Below are positions 1 through 9,962 of a stretch of DNA of 64,000 nucleotides, piece by piece. Source of the DNA: Paraburkholderia piptadeniae (lineage in GTDB: Bacteria; Pseudomonadota; Gammaproteobacteria; Burkholderiales; Burkholderiaceae); the NCBI RefSeq assembly GCF_900007165.1, contig NZ_CYGY02000009.1, forward strand, positions 104,943 through 168,942. The letters run 5' to 3'. The notes below the pieces were generated by a model. That model was given only the letters and a program-made list of their open reading frames with translations. It did not search any database and was not told the origin of the DNA. Numbering within the stretch: the first letter of the stretch is position 1; each line of letters begins with the position of its first letter. The translations under genes were made by a program, and so were the position numbers.

Positions 1-879
1 GACAACGTCGTCGAGCCCGTGAGCCGTCAGGGCAAGCTGACGGCGCTCATCGGCGCGCGCGTCGGCGTGGGCGTGAGCACGCTCGCCGCGAATCTTGCCG
101 TGCGGCTGCAACGGCGCGATGCCGCGCAAGGGCGCGAAGCGCTGCTGCTCGATCTCGGCCTGCCCGCAGGCGACGGTACGCTGCTGCTCAACACGCGCAG
201 CGACTTCAGCTTCGTCGAAGCCGTGCGCAACGTGCGCCGCATCGATCAGACCTTCGTGCACACGGCGCTGTCGCATCACGCGAGCGGCCTCGCGCTGACG
301 AGCTTGCCCGTTGATCTCGCGGAGATGCGCGAGGTCTCGCACACGTCGTCGATCGGATTGCTGAACCGGCTGCGCGCGTTCTTCGATCAGTTGATCGTCG
401 ATCTCGGCGGCTTCACGAATAGCGAATTCATCGCGAACGTCGTGCAGGCCGCCGACGAAGCGTGGCTCGTCTGCGATCAGGGCGTGCCGTCGGTGGTGTC
501 GGCTGCCGCCGTGCTGGACGGCTTGCGCGAGCACGGCATCGACATGGAGACGCTGCGGCAGAAGGTGCGGCTCGTCGTCGGCAAGTACGAGCCGGAGCTG
601 GGACTCACGGCGGCGCAGATCGCGCAGCGGCTCGAGCTCGAACTGATCGCGACGCTGCCCGAGCGGCGCGTCGCGCTCGGGCAGTCGATGAACCAGGGCA
701 ATCTGCTCGCCGATGCCGCGCCGCGCGACGCCTACGTGCGCGCGCTCGATGCGCTCGTGACGCGCGTCGCGGGCGCGCCGTCCGCAACGGGCGCGGGGGC
801 GCGCACTGCGAGCCCGCACGGCAAGGCCGCGCTCGATGCGTTGCGGCGCTTCATTCCACTTTCCAGCAAACGGTCATAG
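1..879 (+). CDS. tadZ: TadZ/CpaE-like pilus assembly ATPase, 5' truncated
   Basis: This is the C-terminal 292 residues of a MinD/ParA-like protein. The reading frame is open to base 1, so the true start and the usual N-terminal receiver-like domain lie outside the window; a GTG at 19 is only an internal codon. The ATP-binding loop is deviant (GARVGVGVSTLAANLA), as is usual for TadZ/CpaE, and the switch region LLLDLGLPAGDGT follows. These proteins localise the Tad (Flp) secretion machinery at the inner membrane. The gene is followed after 3 bases by tadA, in the standard tad order. Family confidence is high from sequence plus context; nothing can be said about the missing part. Confidence 0.85.
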   Translation, partial: DNVVEPVSRQGKLTALIGARVGVGVSTLAANLAVRLQRRDAAQGREALLLDLGLPAGDGTLLLNTRSDFSFVEAVRNVRRIDQTFVHTALSHHASGLALTSLPVDLAEMREVSHTSSIGLLNRLRAFFDQLIVDLGGFTNSEFIANVVQAADEAWLVCDQGVPSVVSAAAVLDGLREHGIDMETLRQKVRLVVGKYEPELGLTAAQIAQRLELELIATLPERRVALGQSMNQGNLLADAAPRDAYVRALDALVTRVAGAPSATGAGARTASPHGKAALDALRRFIPLSSKRS

Positions 880-882
880 ACG

Positions 883-2286
883 ATGGCAAAAGAAATCGAA
901 TTTGCCGACGACGCACCCGCGTTCGCGCAGAGCCAGCTGTTCCAGGACATCAAGAACGCGGCGCACGAACATCTGCTCACGCGCATCGAGGAACTGGGCG
1001 CCGAGTTCGGCCGCTGGTCGCGCAACGCGATTCATCAGTTCGTCGATCTGGAAATGGACAGCTTCGTGCGGCTGCGCCGGATTCCCATCAACGAGAGCGA
1101 AGTGCGGCTGATCGCGCAGGCGCTGACGAAGGAACTGGCGGGCTTCGGGCCGATCGAGGATCTGCTGGACGATCCCGCCGTCGAGGACATTCTCGTGAAC
1201 GGCTACAACGACGTGTACGTGTCGCGTCAAGGCATCCTCACGAAAATTCCCGTGCGCTTTTCGGACAACGCGCATCTGCTGCGTATCGTGCGGCGCATTC
1301 TCGCGCCCATCGGCAGACGGCTCGACGAATCGAATCCGATGGTCGACGCGCGTCTGCCCGACGGCGGCCGCGTGAATGTCGTGATCGAGCCGCTGTCCAT
1401 CGACGGTCCCGTCGTGTCGATCCGCAAGTTCCGCAAGGACCCGCTGCGTCCCGACGATCTGCTCGCGAACGGCACATACAACCCCGAGATCGGCGCGCTG
1501 CTCGACGCGGCCGTGAAGGCGCGCTGCAATATCCTCGTGTCGGGCGGCACGAGCTCGGGCAAGACGTCGCTGCTCAATGCGCTCGCGTTTCATATCCCCG
1601 ATGTCGAGCGCGTCGTTACGATCGAAGATACAGCCGAACTGTCGCTCAACCATCCGCACGTGGTGCGGCTCGAAAGCCGTCCGGGCGGCTTCGACGGCAG
1701 CGGCGTCGTGACGATCCGCGACCTGTTGCGCAACACGCTGCGCATGCGCCCGGACCGCATCATCGTCGGCGAAGTGCGCGGCGGCGAAGTGCTCGAAATG
1801 CTGCAAGCGATGAACACGGGCCATGACGGCTCGATGGGCACCGTGCACGCGAGCTCGCCGCGCGAGTGTCTCTACCGGCTCGAAATGCTCGCGGGCTTCG
1901 CGGGCTTTCAAGGCACGGAATCGAGCCTGCGCCGGCAGATCGCGAACGCGATCGACTTCATCGTGCAGATCGGGCGGCTGTCGAACGGACGGCGCCGCAT
2001 CCTGTCCGTCACGGAGGTCACGGGGCTGTCGGACAACATCATCGCAACACAGGAGCTGTATCGCTACGAGCCGCTAACGACGCCCGAAGGCGAAGAGGCC
2101 GACAACTGGACGTCGCTCGGCATTCATCCGCATTCGCCGAAGCTTGCGCGGTTCAGGCAGGCGCTCGGCGGCGGCATGGGCGGCGGCATGGGCGGTGGCT
2201 TCGGCGGCGGATTCGGCGAGCCGATGACGAGCGGATTCGGTGGCGGCTTCGGCGGCAGAGGCGGCGACGGAGGCTTCAATGTCTAG
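883..2286 (+). CDS. tadA: TadA/CpaF secretion ATPase of the Flp pilus
   Basis: This 467-residue protein is a type II/IV secretion-type hexameric ATPase that powers assembly of Flp pili at the cytoplasmic face. The Walker A motif GGTSSGKT is at about 221-228, the Walker B region [11 protein letters not shown] at 292-302 and the His box [11 protein letters not shown] at 313-323. An unusual Gly/Met/Phe-rich tail fills about the last 45 residues, after the normal end of the catalytic domain. The stop codon overlaps the start of tadB by 8 bases (ATGTCTAG), which indicates translational coupling. Confidence 0.95.
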   Translation: MAKEIEFADDAPAFAQSQLFQDIKNAAHEHLLTRIEELGAEFGRWSRNAIHQFVDLEMDSFVRLRRIPINESEVRLIAQALTKELAGFGPIEDLLDDPAVEDILVNGYNDVYVSRQGILTKIPVRFSDNAHLLRIVRRILAPIGRRLDESNPMVDARLPDGGRVNVVIEPLSIDGPVVSIRKFRKDPLRPDDLLANGTYNPEIGALLDAAVKARCNILVSGGTSSGKTSLLNALAFHIPDVERVVTIEDTAELSLNHPHVVRLESRPGGFDGSGVVTIRDLLRNTLRMRPDRIIVGEVRGGEVLEMLQAMNTGHDGSMGTVHASSPRECLYRLEMLAGFAGFQGTESSLRRQIANAIDFIVQIGRLSNGRRRILSVTEVTGLSDNIIATQELYRYEPLTTPEGEEADNWTSLGIHPHSPKLARFRQALGGGMGGGMGGGFGGGFGEPMTSGFGGGFGGRGGDGGFNV

Positions 2287-3340
2287 CGATAGCGCCGCGC
2301 TGCTGGTTGCCGCGCTTTCGCTGCTGTGCGTGGCGGGCGCGCTGCTCGTCGTGCGGCGCGGCGCGCAACGCAAGGAGCGTGCGGGCACGGAGCGCTTCAT
2401 CGACAGCCGCATGGTACAGATGGCGTCGGCTTCGGCATCGGCGGGTGCAGCGGCGGTGGGCTTGCATCCGGCGGGCATGCATCCCGTGGGCGCAACGCGC
2501 ACGCAGCCACGCGCAGCGCCTCACACCACGCAGCCGATGCGCGCGCAACCGCTCACACAGACGGCCACCGATTCGAGCCACTGGCGCAAGCTCAACGCAC
2601 GCGTCGCGCTCGTGCTCGATCACTCGATGAGCCGCGCGGGGATCTCGAACGCAAAGGTCGCGGCGCTTGCCCCGGTGCTCGGCTCGCTCGCGCTGTCCGC
2701 ATTCGCGGGCAGCCGCGGCGGCGCGGGCGCGTTCTTCATGACGCTCGCGATGTGCGTCGTATTGCTCCACGTGCTGATGTCGCGCCGCATCCTGAAGCGG
2801 CGTCAGACGATCGTGCGTCAGTTGCCGTCGTTTCTCGACGGCATCGTGCGCCTGATCGTGCTTGGCAACAGCGTGCCCGCTGCGTTCCAGGCATCGCTGC
2901 AGACGACGGAAGCGCCGCTGCGCCAGTGTCTCGATCACGTGTCGCGGATGCTGCGCGCCGGCGTCGAGATCGACCGCGCGCTGTATCACGTCGCGCAGGT
3001 CTACCGCACGAGCGAACTGGAGCTGGTGGGCGCGGTGCTGCGCCTGTCGGTGAAATACGGCGGACGCGCCGACGTGATGCTCGATCGGATGGCGTCGTTC
3101 ATGCGCGATCTCGAACAGGCGGAGCGCGAACTGGTTGCGTTGTCGGCGGAGACGCGGCTGTCCGCGTGGGTGTTGACGCTGCTGCCGCTCGGCATCGGCG
3201 GGTTCCTGATCTCATCGAACCCACACTACTTCGCGTGGATGTGGAACGATGCGACGGGCCGCAAGCTCGTCTGGCTCGCGTTCGCGCTGCAGATGTTCGG
3301 CGCGTTTTTGCTGTACCGCCTCGCGCGGCTGAAGGGCTGA
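2279..3340 (+). CDS. tadB: TadB inner-membrane platform protein
   Basis: This 353-residue integral membrane protein belongs to the type II secretion F family. With TadC it forms the inner-membrane platform on which TadA acts. It has an N-terminal hydrophobic segment, then an Ala/His/Thr-rich linker (about residues 40-100), further hydrophobic segments, the cytoplasmic T2SSF helical domain containing QLPSFLDGIVRLIVLGNSV, and two C-terminal membrane segments. The ATG at 2279 overlaps the tadA stop. An upstream in-frame ATG at 2240 lies within the Gly-rich tail of tadA and is less likely. tadC begins 2 bases after the stop. Confidence 0.9.
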   Translation: MSSDSAALLVAALSLLCVAGALLVVRRGAQRKERAGTERFIDSRMVQMASASASAGAAAVGLHPAGMHPVGATRTQPRAAPHTTQPMRAQPLTQTATDSSHWRKLNARVALVLDHSMSRAGISNAKVAALAPVLGSLALSAFAGSRGGAGAFFMTLAMCVVLLHVLMSRRILKRRQTIVRQLPSFLDGIVRLIVLGNSVPAAFQASLQTTEAPLRQCLDHVSRMLRAGVEIDRALYHVAQVYRTSELELVGAVLRLSVKYGGRADVMLDRMASFMRDLEQAERELVALSAETRLSAWVLTLLPLGIGGFLISSNPHYFAWMWNDATGRKLVWLAFALQMFGAFLLYRLARLKG

Positions 3341-3342
3341 CG

Positions 3343-4398
3343 ATGAGCGCGTTTTCGCTTGCTGCTCTCGCGCTCGCGTTTGCCGCGCTCGCATCGCTGC
3401 TGGCGGGCGTGACGTTATGGAAGCGCCATCTGACCGGCCGGCGCAGCGCGCGCATGCTCGCCGACGTGCTCGGTCAGCGCGCGTCGCAGGCGCAGGCGGC
3501 GGCGATGCGCGCGGCGTCGAGCGCCAATGCAGGTGCCAACGCCAACACGAGCACAACAGGGGCTGTCCACGGCGCGACGCAGCGCGATGCCGATGCCTCC
3601 GCGCAAGTCGCAAGTCCGCATCCGCTGCTGGAGCGGGCGTCGCGCGCGGGCATGCGCTGGCTCGATTCGCCGCTTGGCCGCCATGTCGTCGCCGATGAGG
3701 ACCGGCGCCTGCTCGAGCAGTGCGGATTCGTCGACGCGCGGGCGCGAGGCCTGTTCCTCTTTGCGCGGATTGGCGGCGCGCTTTTGCTGCCGCTCGCAGC
3801 GCTCGCGCTGATGGGCTTCGAGCTGCATGGACCGCGCGCGCCCGCCGTCGTCGTGATCGCGCTGCTCGCGGGCTTCATGTTGCCGAAGATCGCCGTGCAG
3901 CGGCGCGCGACCGCGCGGCGCGCGGCCGTCGTCGACGAACTGCCGATGCTCGTCGATCTGCTGCGCCTGCTGCAAGGCGTCGGCCTGTCGCTCGATCAGA
4001 GCCTGCAGGTGATGGTCAACGATTTTCGCGGCGTGCTGCCCGTGCTGTCCGGCGAACTCGCGATCGCGCAGCGTCAGGCCGCGGCGGGCCGCACGCGTGA
4101 GCAGTCGTTGCAGCGCCTCGCGTCGAGCTATGCGAACGAAGACCTGCGCGCGATCGTGCGTCTGTTGATCCAGGTGGACCGCCACGGCGGCGCGGTGCAG
4201 GAGCCGCTCAGGCAGTTCGGCGACCGTCTGCGCGAAGCGCGCCGCTCGATGCTGCGCGAACGGATCGGCCGTCTCACCGTGAAGATGACAGGCGTGATGG
4301 TGGTGACGCTTCTGCCCGCACTGCTGATCGTGACGGCAGGGCCGGGCGTGCTCGCCGTCGTGCATTCGCTGGCGGCATCGTCAGCCGTGCATCGCTAG
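3343..4398 (+). CDS. tadC: TadC inner-membrane platform protein
   Basis: This 351-residue protein is the TadB paralogue and second T2SSF platform component. It has an N-terminal membrane helix, an Ala/Asn/Thr-rich variable stretch (about 40-85), two central hydrophobic segments, a T2SSF domain starting near VDELPMLVDLLRLLQGVGLS, and a C-terminal hydrophobic pair. The ATG lies 2 bases after tadB. The frame stays open far upstream, but that part overlaps tadB in another phase and is not coding. tadD follows after 14 bases. Confidence 0.9.
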   Translation: MSAFSLAALALAFAALASLLAGVTLWKRHLTGRRSARMLADVLGQRASQAQAAAMRAASSANAGANANTSTTGAVHGATQRDADASAQVASPHPLLERASRAGMRWLDSPLGRHVVADEDRRLLEQCGFVDARARGLFLFARIGGALLLPLAALALMGFELHGPRAPAVVVIALLAGFMLPKIAVQRRATARRAAVVDELPMLVDLLRLLQGVGLSLDQSLQVMVNDFRGVLPVLSGELAIAQRQAAAGRTREQSLQRLASSYANEDLRAIVRLLIQVDRHGGAVQEPLRQFGDRLREARRSMLRERIGRLTVKMTGVMVVTLLPALLIVTAGPGVLAVVHSLAASSAVHR

Positions 4399-4412
4399 GG
4401 ATACGAAACATC

Positions 4413-5273
4413 ATGGACGATCGAATGAACCCATCTCGCCGCACGGTGCGCGCACATGCGATCCGGCTCGCTGCGCTTGCCGCTGTCTGTGGGCTTCTCG
4501 GCGCGTGCGCCGTGAAGGAAGCGGGCTATGGCGTCGGCGTGCAGGCCGAGCGCGAAGCGAAGCTCCAGCAGTCCGCGCGCGATGCCGCGCCTGATACGCC
4601 CGGCATGTATCTCGGCCTGATCGACGGGATGCAGCGGCAGGGGCTGTATTACGCATCGCTCGCGCATATCGACGCGTACGAAAAACAGTACGGCGCGTCG
4701 CCCGATTCGATCCTGCTGCGCGCCGACGCATTGCGCACGACCGATCAGCCCGCGGCGAGCGCAGCCGCCTACACGCAATTGCTGAACACGCCGCTCGCGG
4801 CGCGCGGCTATCGCGGGCTAGGTCTGCTGGCGGGCGCGTCGGGCGATTTCGAACGTGCGTCGCAGGCGCTGGAGACGGCCGTCGAGCTTGCGCCGACGGA
4901 TGTCGCGACGCTCTCCGATCTCGGCTACGCGCGGCTGCGCGCGGGCGATATCGCGGGCGCGCGCGTACCGCTGATGAAGGCCGCCGAACTCGACGGACAC
5001 AACCAGAAGGTGATTGGCAACGTGGTGCTGTACCTGCTCGCCGACGGGCAGACGGCGCGCGCGCAGGCGCTCATCAAGGACCAGAAGATCGCGCCGGACG
5101 TGCGCACGCAGATTCGCGACGAAGCGGCGAAGGTGACGGCCGCGAGCCGCGCGCGCCGGAACAGCGAGCCGCGCGCGCAGAAGCCGCACGCGGCGTCTGC
5201 ATCCGGTGGGCCCGTCGCGAGCGTTCAGGACGTCGATCAGTCGCAGCGCATGCTGCAACGGTTTGCACAGTGA
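4413..5273 (+). CDS. tadD: TadD-like TPR lipoprotein
   Basis: A 286-residue predicted lipoprotein with the lipobox LLGAC near residue 31, followed by tetratricopeptide-like repeats (for example ASQALETAVELAPTDVATLS and the next repeat). TadD proteins are thought to act as pilotins or assembly factors for the Tad outer-membrane secretin. The C-terminal 45 residues are basic and disordered. A second in-frame ATG at 4425 would give an equally good signal peptide, and neither start has a strong ribosome site. The stop codon lies just before the ribosome site of the next gene. Confidence 0.85.
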   Translation: MDDRMNPSRRTVRAHAIRLAALAAVCGLLGACAVKEAGYGVGVQAEREAKLQQSARDAAPDTPGMYLGLIDGMQRQGLYYASLAHIDAYEKQYGASPDSILLRADALRTTDQPAASAAAYTQLLNTPLAARGYRGLGLLAGASGDFERASQALETAVELAPTDVATLSDLGYARLRAGDIAGARVPLMKAAELDGHNQKVIGNVVLYLLADGQTARAQALIKDQKIAPDVRTQIRDEAAKVTAASRARRNSEPRAQKPHAASASGGPVASVQDVDQSQRMLQRFAQ

Positions 5274-5320
5274 AGGCGCGCGTGACGCGATTGACGGGCT
5301 GCGAGGCAAAGGAGCGAACG

Positions 5321-5707
5321 ATGAAAACGGCTATGGGATGGCGAGGTGTCGCGGCAGCGTGCTGGGTAACGGCGGCAGCCTGTTGCGTAATGGGCAGCGC
5401 ATGTGCGCAGGACGCGAGCAATGGCACGGCGAGCGCCAGCGTGAATGGCAGCGCGAGCAGCGCAGGCGCACCCATGCTCGCCAGCGAAATAGGCCACTCG
5501 ACCCACGACTGGCTCGACCTGCAGCGCAGCGGCGCGGCGGCTGCCCCCGCGCTGCCGATGCTCGGCGAAGAAGCGGGCCTCGCGTATCAGCGCTACATGG
5601 ACTCGTTCAGGACGAAGATTCCCGCATCGTTTGGTTCGTCGTTGAACGGAAACGGCAACATGCTGCACGTCGATTACACGAACGTCGGCGGGGCGTCGCA
5701 GAACTGA
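5321..5707 (+). CDS. Small secreted protein of the tad locus (DUF3613-like)
   Basis: A 128-residue protein with an N-terminal signal sequence ending near ACAQ, a Ser/Ala/Gly/Asn-rich linker, then a short domain with GEEAGLAYQRYMDSFRTKIP that resembles DUF3613 proteins found in tad operons. The start at 5321 is preceded by AAAGGAGCGAACG. The in-frame codons back to 5270 overlap the tadD stop and lack a ribosome site. Its function is unknown; position between tadD and the TadG-like gene suggests a periplasmic accessory of the Flp pilus. The family name is from memory of similar proteins. Confidence 0.75.
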   Translation: MKTAMGWRGVAAACWVTAAACCVMGSACAQDASNGTASASVNGSASSAGAPMLASEIGHSTHDWLDLQRSGAAAAPALPMLGEEAGLAYQRYMDSFRTKIPASFGSSLNGNGNMLHVDYTNVGGASQN

Positions 5708-5708
5708 G

Positions 5709-7517
5709 ATGGCGTTGACAGACATTCGTTGCCGTCCGTCGATGCCGTTGCGGCGAGAGCGCTTCCTTCGCGCGAGCGTGCGCCGTCAGCGCGGCGCGGC
5801 GGCCGTGCTGGCGGCCGTGTGGATCGGCGCGGCCGTTGCCGCGCTGGGCGTGATCGACGTCGGCAACGTGTACCTCGTGCGCCGTCAGTTGCAGCGCGCG
5901 GCCGACATGGCCGCCGTCGCGGGCGCGCAGACCATCGGCATGGCGGGCGGCTGCGCGACGGCGACGGCCTCCGCGCGACAGAGCGCGGCACAGAACGGCT
6001 ACAAGGGCACGGACCCAGTCAGTGTCCTATGCGGCAGATGGAGCGCGACGGGCGGCGCCGCGCAATTCGATACGTCGGGCGCGGCGCCGTTGAACGCAGT
6101 GCAGGTAACGGCCACGCAAAGCGTGCGTCACTTCTTCATCGGGCCCGCGCGCGACGTACAGGCGGTCGCAACGGCAAAAGCCGTCGATACCGCGTCGTTC
6201 GCGCTGTCGACGAGCCTCGCCACGCTGTCAGGCGGCGCGATCAACGGATTGCTGGGCGCGCTGCTCGGCGCGAACGTGTCGCTGGATGTCGCGGCATGGC
6301 AGGCGCTCGCTTCCGCGAACGTGAAGCTCGGCGATCTGGCGACGCAGCTCGGCGTGGCCTCGATGAACGATCTGCTCGATTCGAACACGACCGTCGCCGA
6401 TCTTGCGGGCGCGATGGCGACGGTATTGAGCCGCAACCGCGCCGCGAGCGCGAGTGTGACGTCGGCGCTCGCCACGATCCAGGCGGCGGCGAACGGCGGG
6501 CCGAAGCTCGCGCTCGGAGACAGCGCGGGCGCGCCTGGACTGCTCGCGATCGGGCTCGCCGATAAGCAGGCGGCCGCGTCCGCGACGATCAGCGCGCTCG
6601 ATGCACTGCTCGTCGCCGCTGAACTCGCGCATGGCAACTCGGCTCTCGATCTGGGCGCGGCGCTCGATCCGTCGGCGATACCGGGCGTCACGCTGCCGGT
6701 CGGCCTGACGGCGAAGGCCGCAATCCTTCAGCCGCCCGTGATCGCAGTAGGCGAAGCGGGCGTGGACAGCAGCGCCAACTACCGCACGAGCGCGCACGCC
6801 GCACAGGTGCGCGTGTATCTGGACCTCAAGTTGCAGGTGCCGCCGATCCTGCTGCTGCCCGGCGTGACCGTCGATCTGCCGCTCTATGTCGAAGCCGCGC
6901 AGGGAACGGCGGATCTGGCCGCGACGCAGTGCGCGGCATCGAGGGCGGCGAGCACGAGCACAATCGTCGTGCACACTGGCATCGCGAACGCATGCATTGG
7001 CGGCGATGCCGCGTCGAACATGAGCAACCCGACGTCGCCGTCGACGTGCCAGCAGCCGGCCACGATCGCATCGCTGACGGTGCCGCTGCTTCTGACGTCC
7101 GTGTCGGCGAATATCAATGTCGGCGGCTTTTCGCCGCCGTCGGGTCTGCCGGCCACGCTGCAGGCCGCGGAGCCGGCGACGCTCACGTTCAACGGCGTCG
7201 CAGGTGACGCCGACGACTATCAATCGGCCAACACCAACGGCCTTGGCTCGGCGACGAGCGGACTGCTGGCCCAACTCGCGGCACGACTGGAACAGCCGGA
7301 CACGCTCTTCGTGACAGTGGGCGGCGCCACGGCGAATCCGGCGGTGTCGAGCGCGGTGCAGCCGCTGCTGACCTTTCTGGTCGGCGCGCTGACGCCGCTC
7401 CTCAACGGACTCGACACGCTGCTCGTCCCGCTTTTGCAGCTGCTCGGCGCGCAGGTCGGCGTGAGCACGGTCCACGCGATCTCGCAGACGTGCAGCGACG
7501 CGCGGCTCGTCAACTGA
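5709..7517 (+). CDS. tadG: TadG-like pilus-associated protein
   Basis: This 602-residue protein has the TadE/G-type N-terminus: a basic stretch ending RQRGAAAV, one hydrophobic segment, then the characteristic DVGNVYLVRRQLQRAADMAAVAGAQ-type continuation. The remainder is a long Ala/Leu/Thr/Ser-rich exported region with paired cysteines (about residues 400-440). TadG proteins are membrane-anchored pseudopilin-like or adhesive components of the Tad apparatus. It starts 1 base after the upstream stop. No separate tadE or tadF is visible in the window; these may lie upstream. Confidence 0.8.
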   Translation: MALTDIRCRPSMPLRRERFLRASVRRQRGAAAVLAAVWIGAAVAALGVIDVGNVYLVRRQLQRAADMAAVAGAQTIGMAGGCATATASARQSAAQNGYKGTDPVSVLCGRWSATGGAAQFDTSGAAPLNAVQVTATQSVRHFFIGPARDVQAVATAKAVDTASFALSTSLATLSGGAINGLLGALLGANVSLDVAAWQALASANVKLGDLATQLGVASMNDLLDSNTTVADLAGAMATVLSRNRAASASVTSALATIQAAANGGPKLALGDSAGAPGLLAIGLADKQAAASATISALDALLVAAELAHGNSALDLGAALDPSAIPGVTLPVGLTAKAAILQPPVIAVGEAGVDSSANYRTSAHAAQVRVYLDLKLQVPPILLLPGVTVDLPLYVEAAQGTADLAATQCAASRAASTSTIVVHTGIANACIGGDAASNMSNPTSPSTCQQPATIASLTVPLLLTSVSANINVGGFSPPSGLPATLQAAEPATLTFNGVAGDADDYQSANTNGLGSATSGLLAQLAARLEQPDTLFVTVGGATANPAVSSAVQPLLTFLVGALTPLLNGLDTLLVPLLQLLGAQVGVSTVHAISQTCSDARLVN

Positions 7518-7587
7518 ACAGATCAACGGATCAACAGAAAACGCCCATGGCCATCCCATCAATCGAAGGTGAACGGATTCTTCGCCT

Positions 7588-8979
7588 ATGAGAACCACGA
7601 CCAGGATCGAGGAGCTGGACCTGTATGTCTGGGAAGGCAAGGCCGATATCGTCGATCGCGTCGCGCGCTGCATGGCGAGCTTTGACGTCGAAGTGATTCG
7701 CGCCGACGATATCGCGCTCTCGCCGGAGCGCACGTCGGCGCGACCGTCGCTCGCGATCATCAGCGTGTCGGTGATCGATACAGCGGGCTTCGCCGTGCGC
7801 GATCTGCAGGCGACGCACGCGATGCCCGTGATCTGGGTCGGCGCGGCGCCACGCGACCACGATCCGGCGATGTTCCCCGCCGAGTACTCGCACGTGCTGC
7901 CGCTCGACTTCACGTGCGCCGAGTTGCGCGGCATGGTGTCGAAGCTTGTCGCGCAACTGCGCGCGCATTCGGCGCAGACGCTCGATTCGGGCGCGCTCGT
8001 CGCGAACTCCGAATGCATGCAGGCGCTGCTGCACGAAGTCGAAACATTCGCCGACTGCGATACGAGCGTGCTCGTGCATGGCGAAACGGGCGTCGGCAAG
8101 GAGCGCATCGCGCAACTGCTGCACGAAAAACATTCGCGCTACGGGCAGGGACCGTTCGTCGCGGTGAATTGCGGCGCGATTCCTGACGGGCTGTTCGAAT
8201 CGCTCTTTTTCGGACACTCGAAAGGGTCGTTCACGGGCGCCGTCGGCGCGCACAAGGGCTATTTCGAGCAGGCCGACGGCGGCACGCTATTCCTCGACGA
8301 AATCGGCGATCTGCCGCTGTATCAGCAGGTCAAGCTGTTGCGCGTGCTCGAGGACAGCGCCGTCACGCGCATCGGCTCGGCGACGCCCGTGAAGCTCGAC
8401 TTCCGGCTCGTCGCGGCGACCAACAGGAACCTGCCGCAGCTCGTGAAGGACGGCACGTTCCGCGCGGACCTGTACTACCGGCTCGCGGTGATCGAACTGA
8501 GGATTCCGTCGCTGGAAGAGCGGGGCGCCGTCGACAAGATCGCGATCTTCAAGGCTTTCATTGCGGCCGTCGTCGGCGCCGAGCGGCTCGCGACGCTGTC
8601 CGACCTTCCGTATTGGCTTGCGGACGCCGTCGCCGATACGTATTTTCCCGGCAACGTGCGCGAACTGCGCAATCTCGCCGAACGGATCGGCGTGACCGTG
8701 CGGCAGATCGGCGCGTGGGACGCGGCGCGGCTGCACCGGCTGCTGGCGATCGCGCGCAGCAGCCAGCCCGTGCCCGCCGAGAGCGCGGCGGAAGTGCTCG
8801 TCGACCGCAGCAAATGGGACATGGCCGAACGCAGCCGCGTGATCGCGGCGCTCGATGCGAACAGCTGGCGCCGCCAGGACACGGCGCACTATCTCGGGAT
8901 CAGCCGCAAGGTGCTGTGGGAGAAGATGCGCAAGTACCAGATTTTCGACGAGGAACCCGAAGCGCGCGAAAGTGAGTAA
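7588..8979 (+). CDS. Sigma-54-dependent activator with degenerate receiver
   Basis: A 463-residue enhancer-binding protein. Residues 1-130 resemble a receiver fold but lack the usual phosphoacceptor aspartate at the beta-3 end (the strand reads [10 protein letters not shown]). The AAA+ domain has Walker A GETGVGKE, the sigma-54 contact loop as GSFTGA instead of GAFTGA, Walker [14 protein letters not shown], and the [12 protein letters not shown] segment. A Fis-type helix-turn-helix ends the protein ([20 protein letters not shown]). It lies 70 bases after tadG on the same strand, so it may control pilus genes. No convincing -24/-12 promoter was found nearby. Confidence 0.9.
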   Translation: MRTTTRIEELDLYVWEGKADIVDRVARCMASFDVEVIRADDIALSPERTSARPSLAIISVSVIDTAGFAVRDLQATHAMPVIWVGAAPRDHDPAMFPAEYSHVLPLDFTCAELRGMVSKLVAQLRAHSAQTLDSGALVANSECMQALLHEVETFADCDTSVLVHGETGVGKERIAQLLHEKHSRYGQGPFVAVNCGAIPDGLFESLFFGHSKGSFTGAVGAHKGYFEQADGGTLFLDEIGDLPLYQQVKLLRVLEDSAVTRIGSATPVKLDFRLVAATNRNLPQLVKDGTFRADLYYRLAVIELRIPSLEERGAVDKIAIFKAFIAAVVGAERLATLSDLPYWLADAVADTYFPGNVRELRNLAERIGVTVRQIGAWDAARLHRLLAIARSSQPVPAESAAEVLVDRSKWDMAERSRVIAALDANSWRRQDTAHYLGISRKVLWEKMRKYQIFDEEPEARESE

Positions 8980-9026
8980 TAATTAGCCGGTTTTGCAAAA
9001 CTACAACACGATACGGGCAGAATTAC

Positions 9027-9725
9027 ATGGACCAGAAGTCGAAAGTTCGACACATCGCGCTGTCGGCATGCATTCTTTTCGGGGCTGTTCACGCAACACA
9101 CGCGCAGGCTTCAGAGGAAAACGGCGCAGTGCTTGCCGCCACCGCCGCCACCGCCGTGGCTCCCGCCTCATCGGCGGGTCAAACGCTTGCACTCACGCCC
9201 GACGAGGCCAGGCAGTCAGCGACGGGCAACGTCGCGGAACTGCAACAGATGATCCACGGCGGCGACATCGCTGAATTGCGCACGACATACAACGGCAGCT
9301 ACGGGGCAAGCCTGCTGTTCAACGCGAAGGAGATGACGTACTACGTCGCGCTGTTCCAGCAGAAGAACTTCTGGCGCGTCATCAAGACGCAAGACGACGT
9401 GCGCGCCGAGCAGATCTATCGCGACTTCGCGCGCCAGACGGTGCAACTGTCCGACATCGAAATTCGCCGCGCGAGACTCGAAGCGCAAAAGGCGTATACG
9501 GATCGCCTCGTCGCGCTGTCGCAGGAACGCGCGAACCGTCTGCAAGCCGACCTGAATGTCGCGCACGAGCAGCAGACCATCGTCAACAGCATGCAGCAGC
9601 AGACCCGCGCGGAAGCGGCGACGCTTGCGCAGCAAAAGGTGCAGGCGCAGGAGCAGTTGCGCGCCGCGCAGCGCCAGGTGCGCGATCTGCAGCGGCAACT
9701 CGAAAGCGGGTTGCCTGCGCACTGA
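9027..9725 (+). CDS. DUF2968-type secreted coiled-coil protein
   Basis: A 232-residue protein with a signal peptide ending near THAQA, a central domain containing AELRTTYNGSYGASLLFN and MTYYVALFQQKNFWRV, and a long C-terminal coiled coil rich in Gln/Glu/Arg (about 135-228). This matches DUF2968 proteins of Burkholderiales, whose role is not established. It is probably periplasmic. It follows the sigma-54 activator by 47 bases on the same strand and a GC-rich hairpin follows it. Functional link to the tad locus is only positional. Confidence 0.75.
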   Translation: MDQKSKVRHIALSACILFGAVHATHAQASEENGAVLAATAATAVAPASSAGQTLALTPDEARQSATGNVAELQQMIHGGDIAELRTTYNGSYGASLLFNAKEMTYYVALFQQKNFWRVIKTQDDVRAEQIYRDFARQTVQLSDIEIRRARLEAQKAYTDRLVALSQERANRLQADLNVAHEQQTIVNSMQQQTRAEAATLAQQKVQAQEQLRAAQRQVRDLQRQLESGLPAH

Positions 9726-9748
9726 TTTCGTGCGGCCACTTCTGTGCG

Positions 9749-9779
9749 AGCCGCGCAAGCCTTTTGTGGTCGCGCGGCT
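9749..9779 (+). terminator. Possible terminator hairpin after the DUF2968-type gene
   Basis: An 8-base inverted repeat (AGCCGCGC/GCGCGGCT) with a 15-base loop containing a T run, about 25 bases after the stop. There is only a weak T-rich tail, so this is tentative. Confidence 0.35.
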
Positions 9780-9962
9780 TGTTCACGGGTCGTTCGCGGC
9801 TCGCTCGCCGATCGGCGTCGCCGGAGATCATGCGCGTGTTTGCGTGCGTGTTTTGTGCGCGATCGTTCACGCGTCCTAGGCGCCATTGCCTGAATGCGCG
9901 GACCGCGAGCGCATTATTGCCGCGCGCGCGTCGGACTGCTCGCTCCTGTTCGAAAGCCGCTC

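Noticed and set aside
874..1911. 345-codon minus-strand frame over tadA
   Set aside because: It is antisense to a gene with full ATPase motifs and shows no start signal or recognisable domain.
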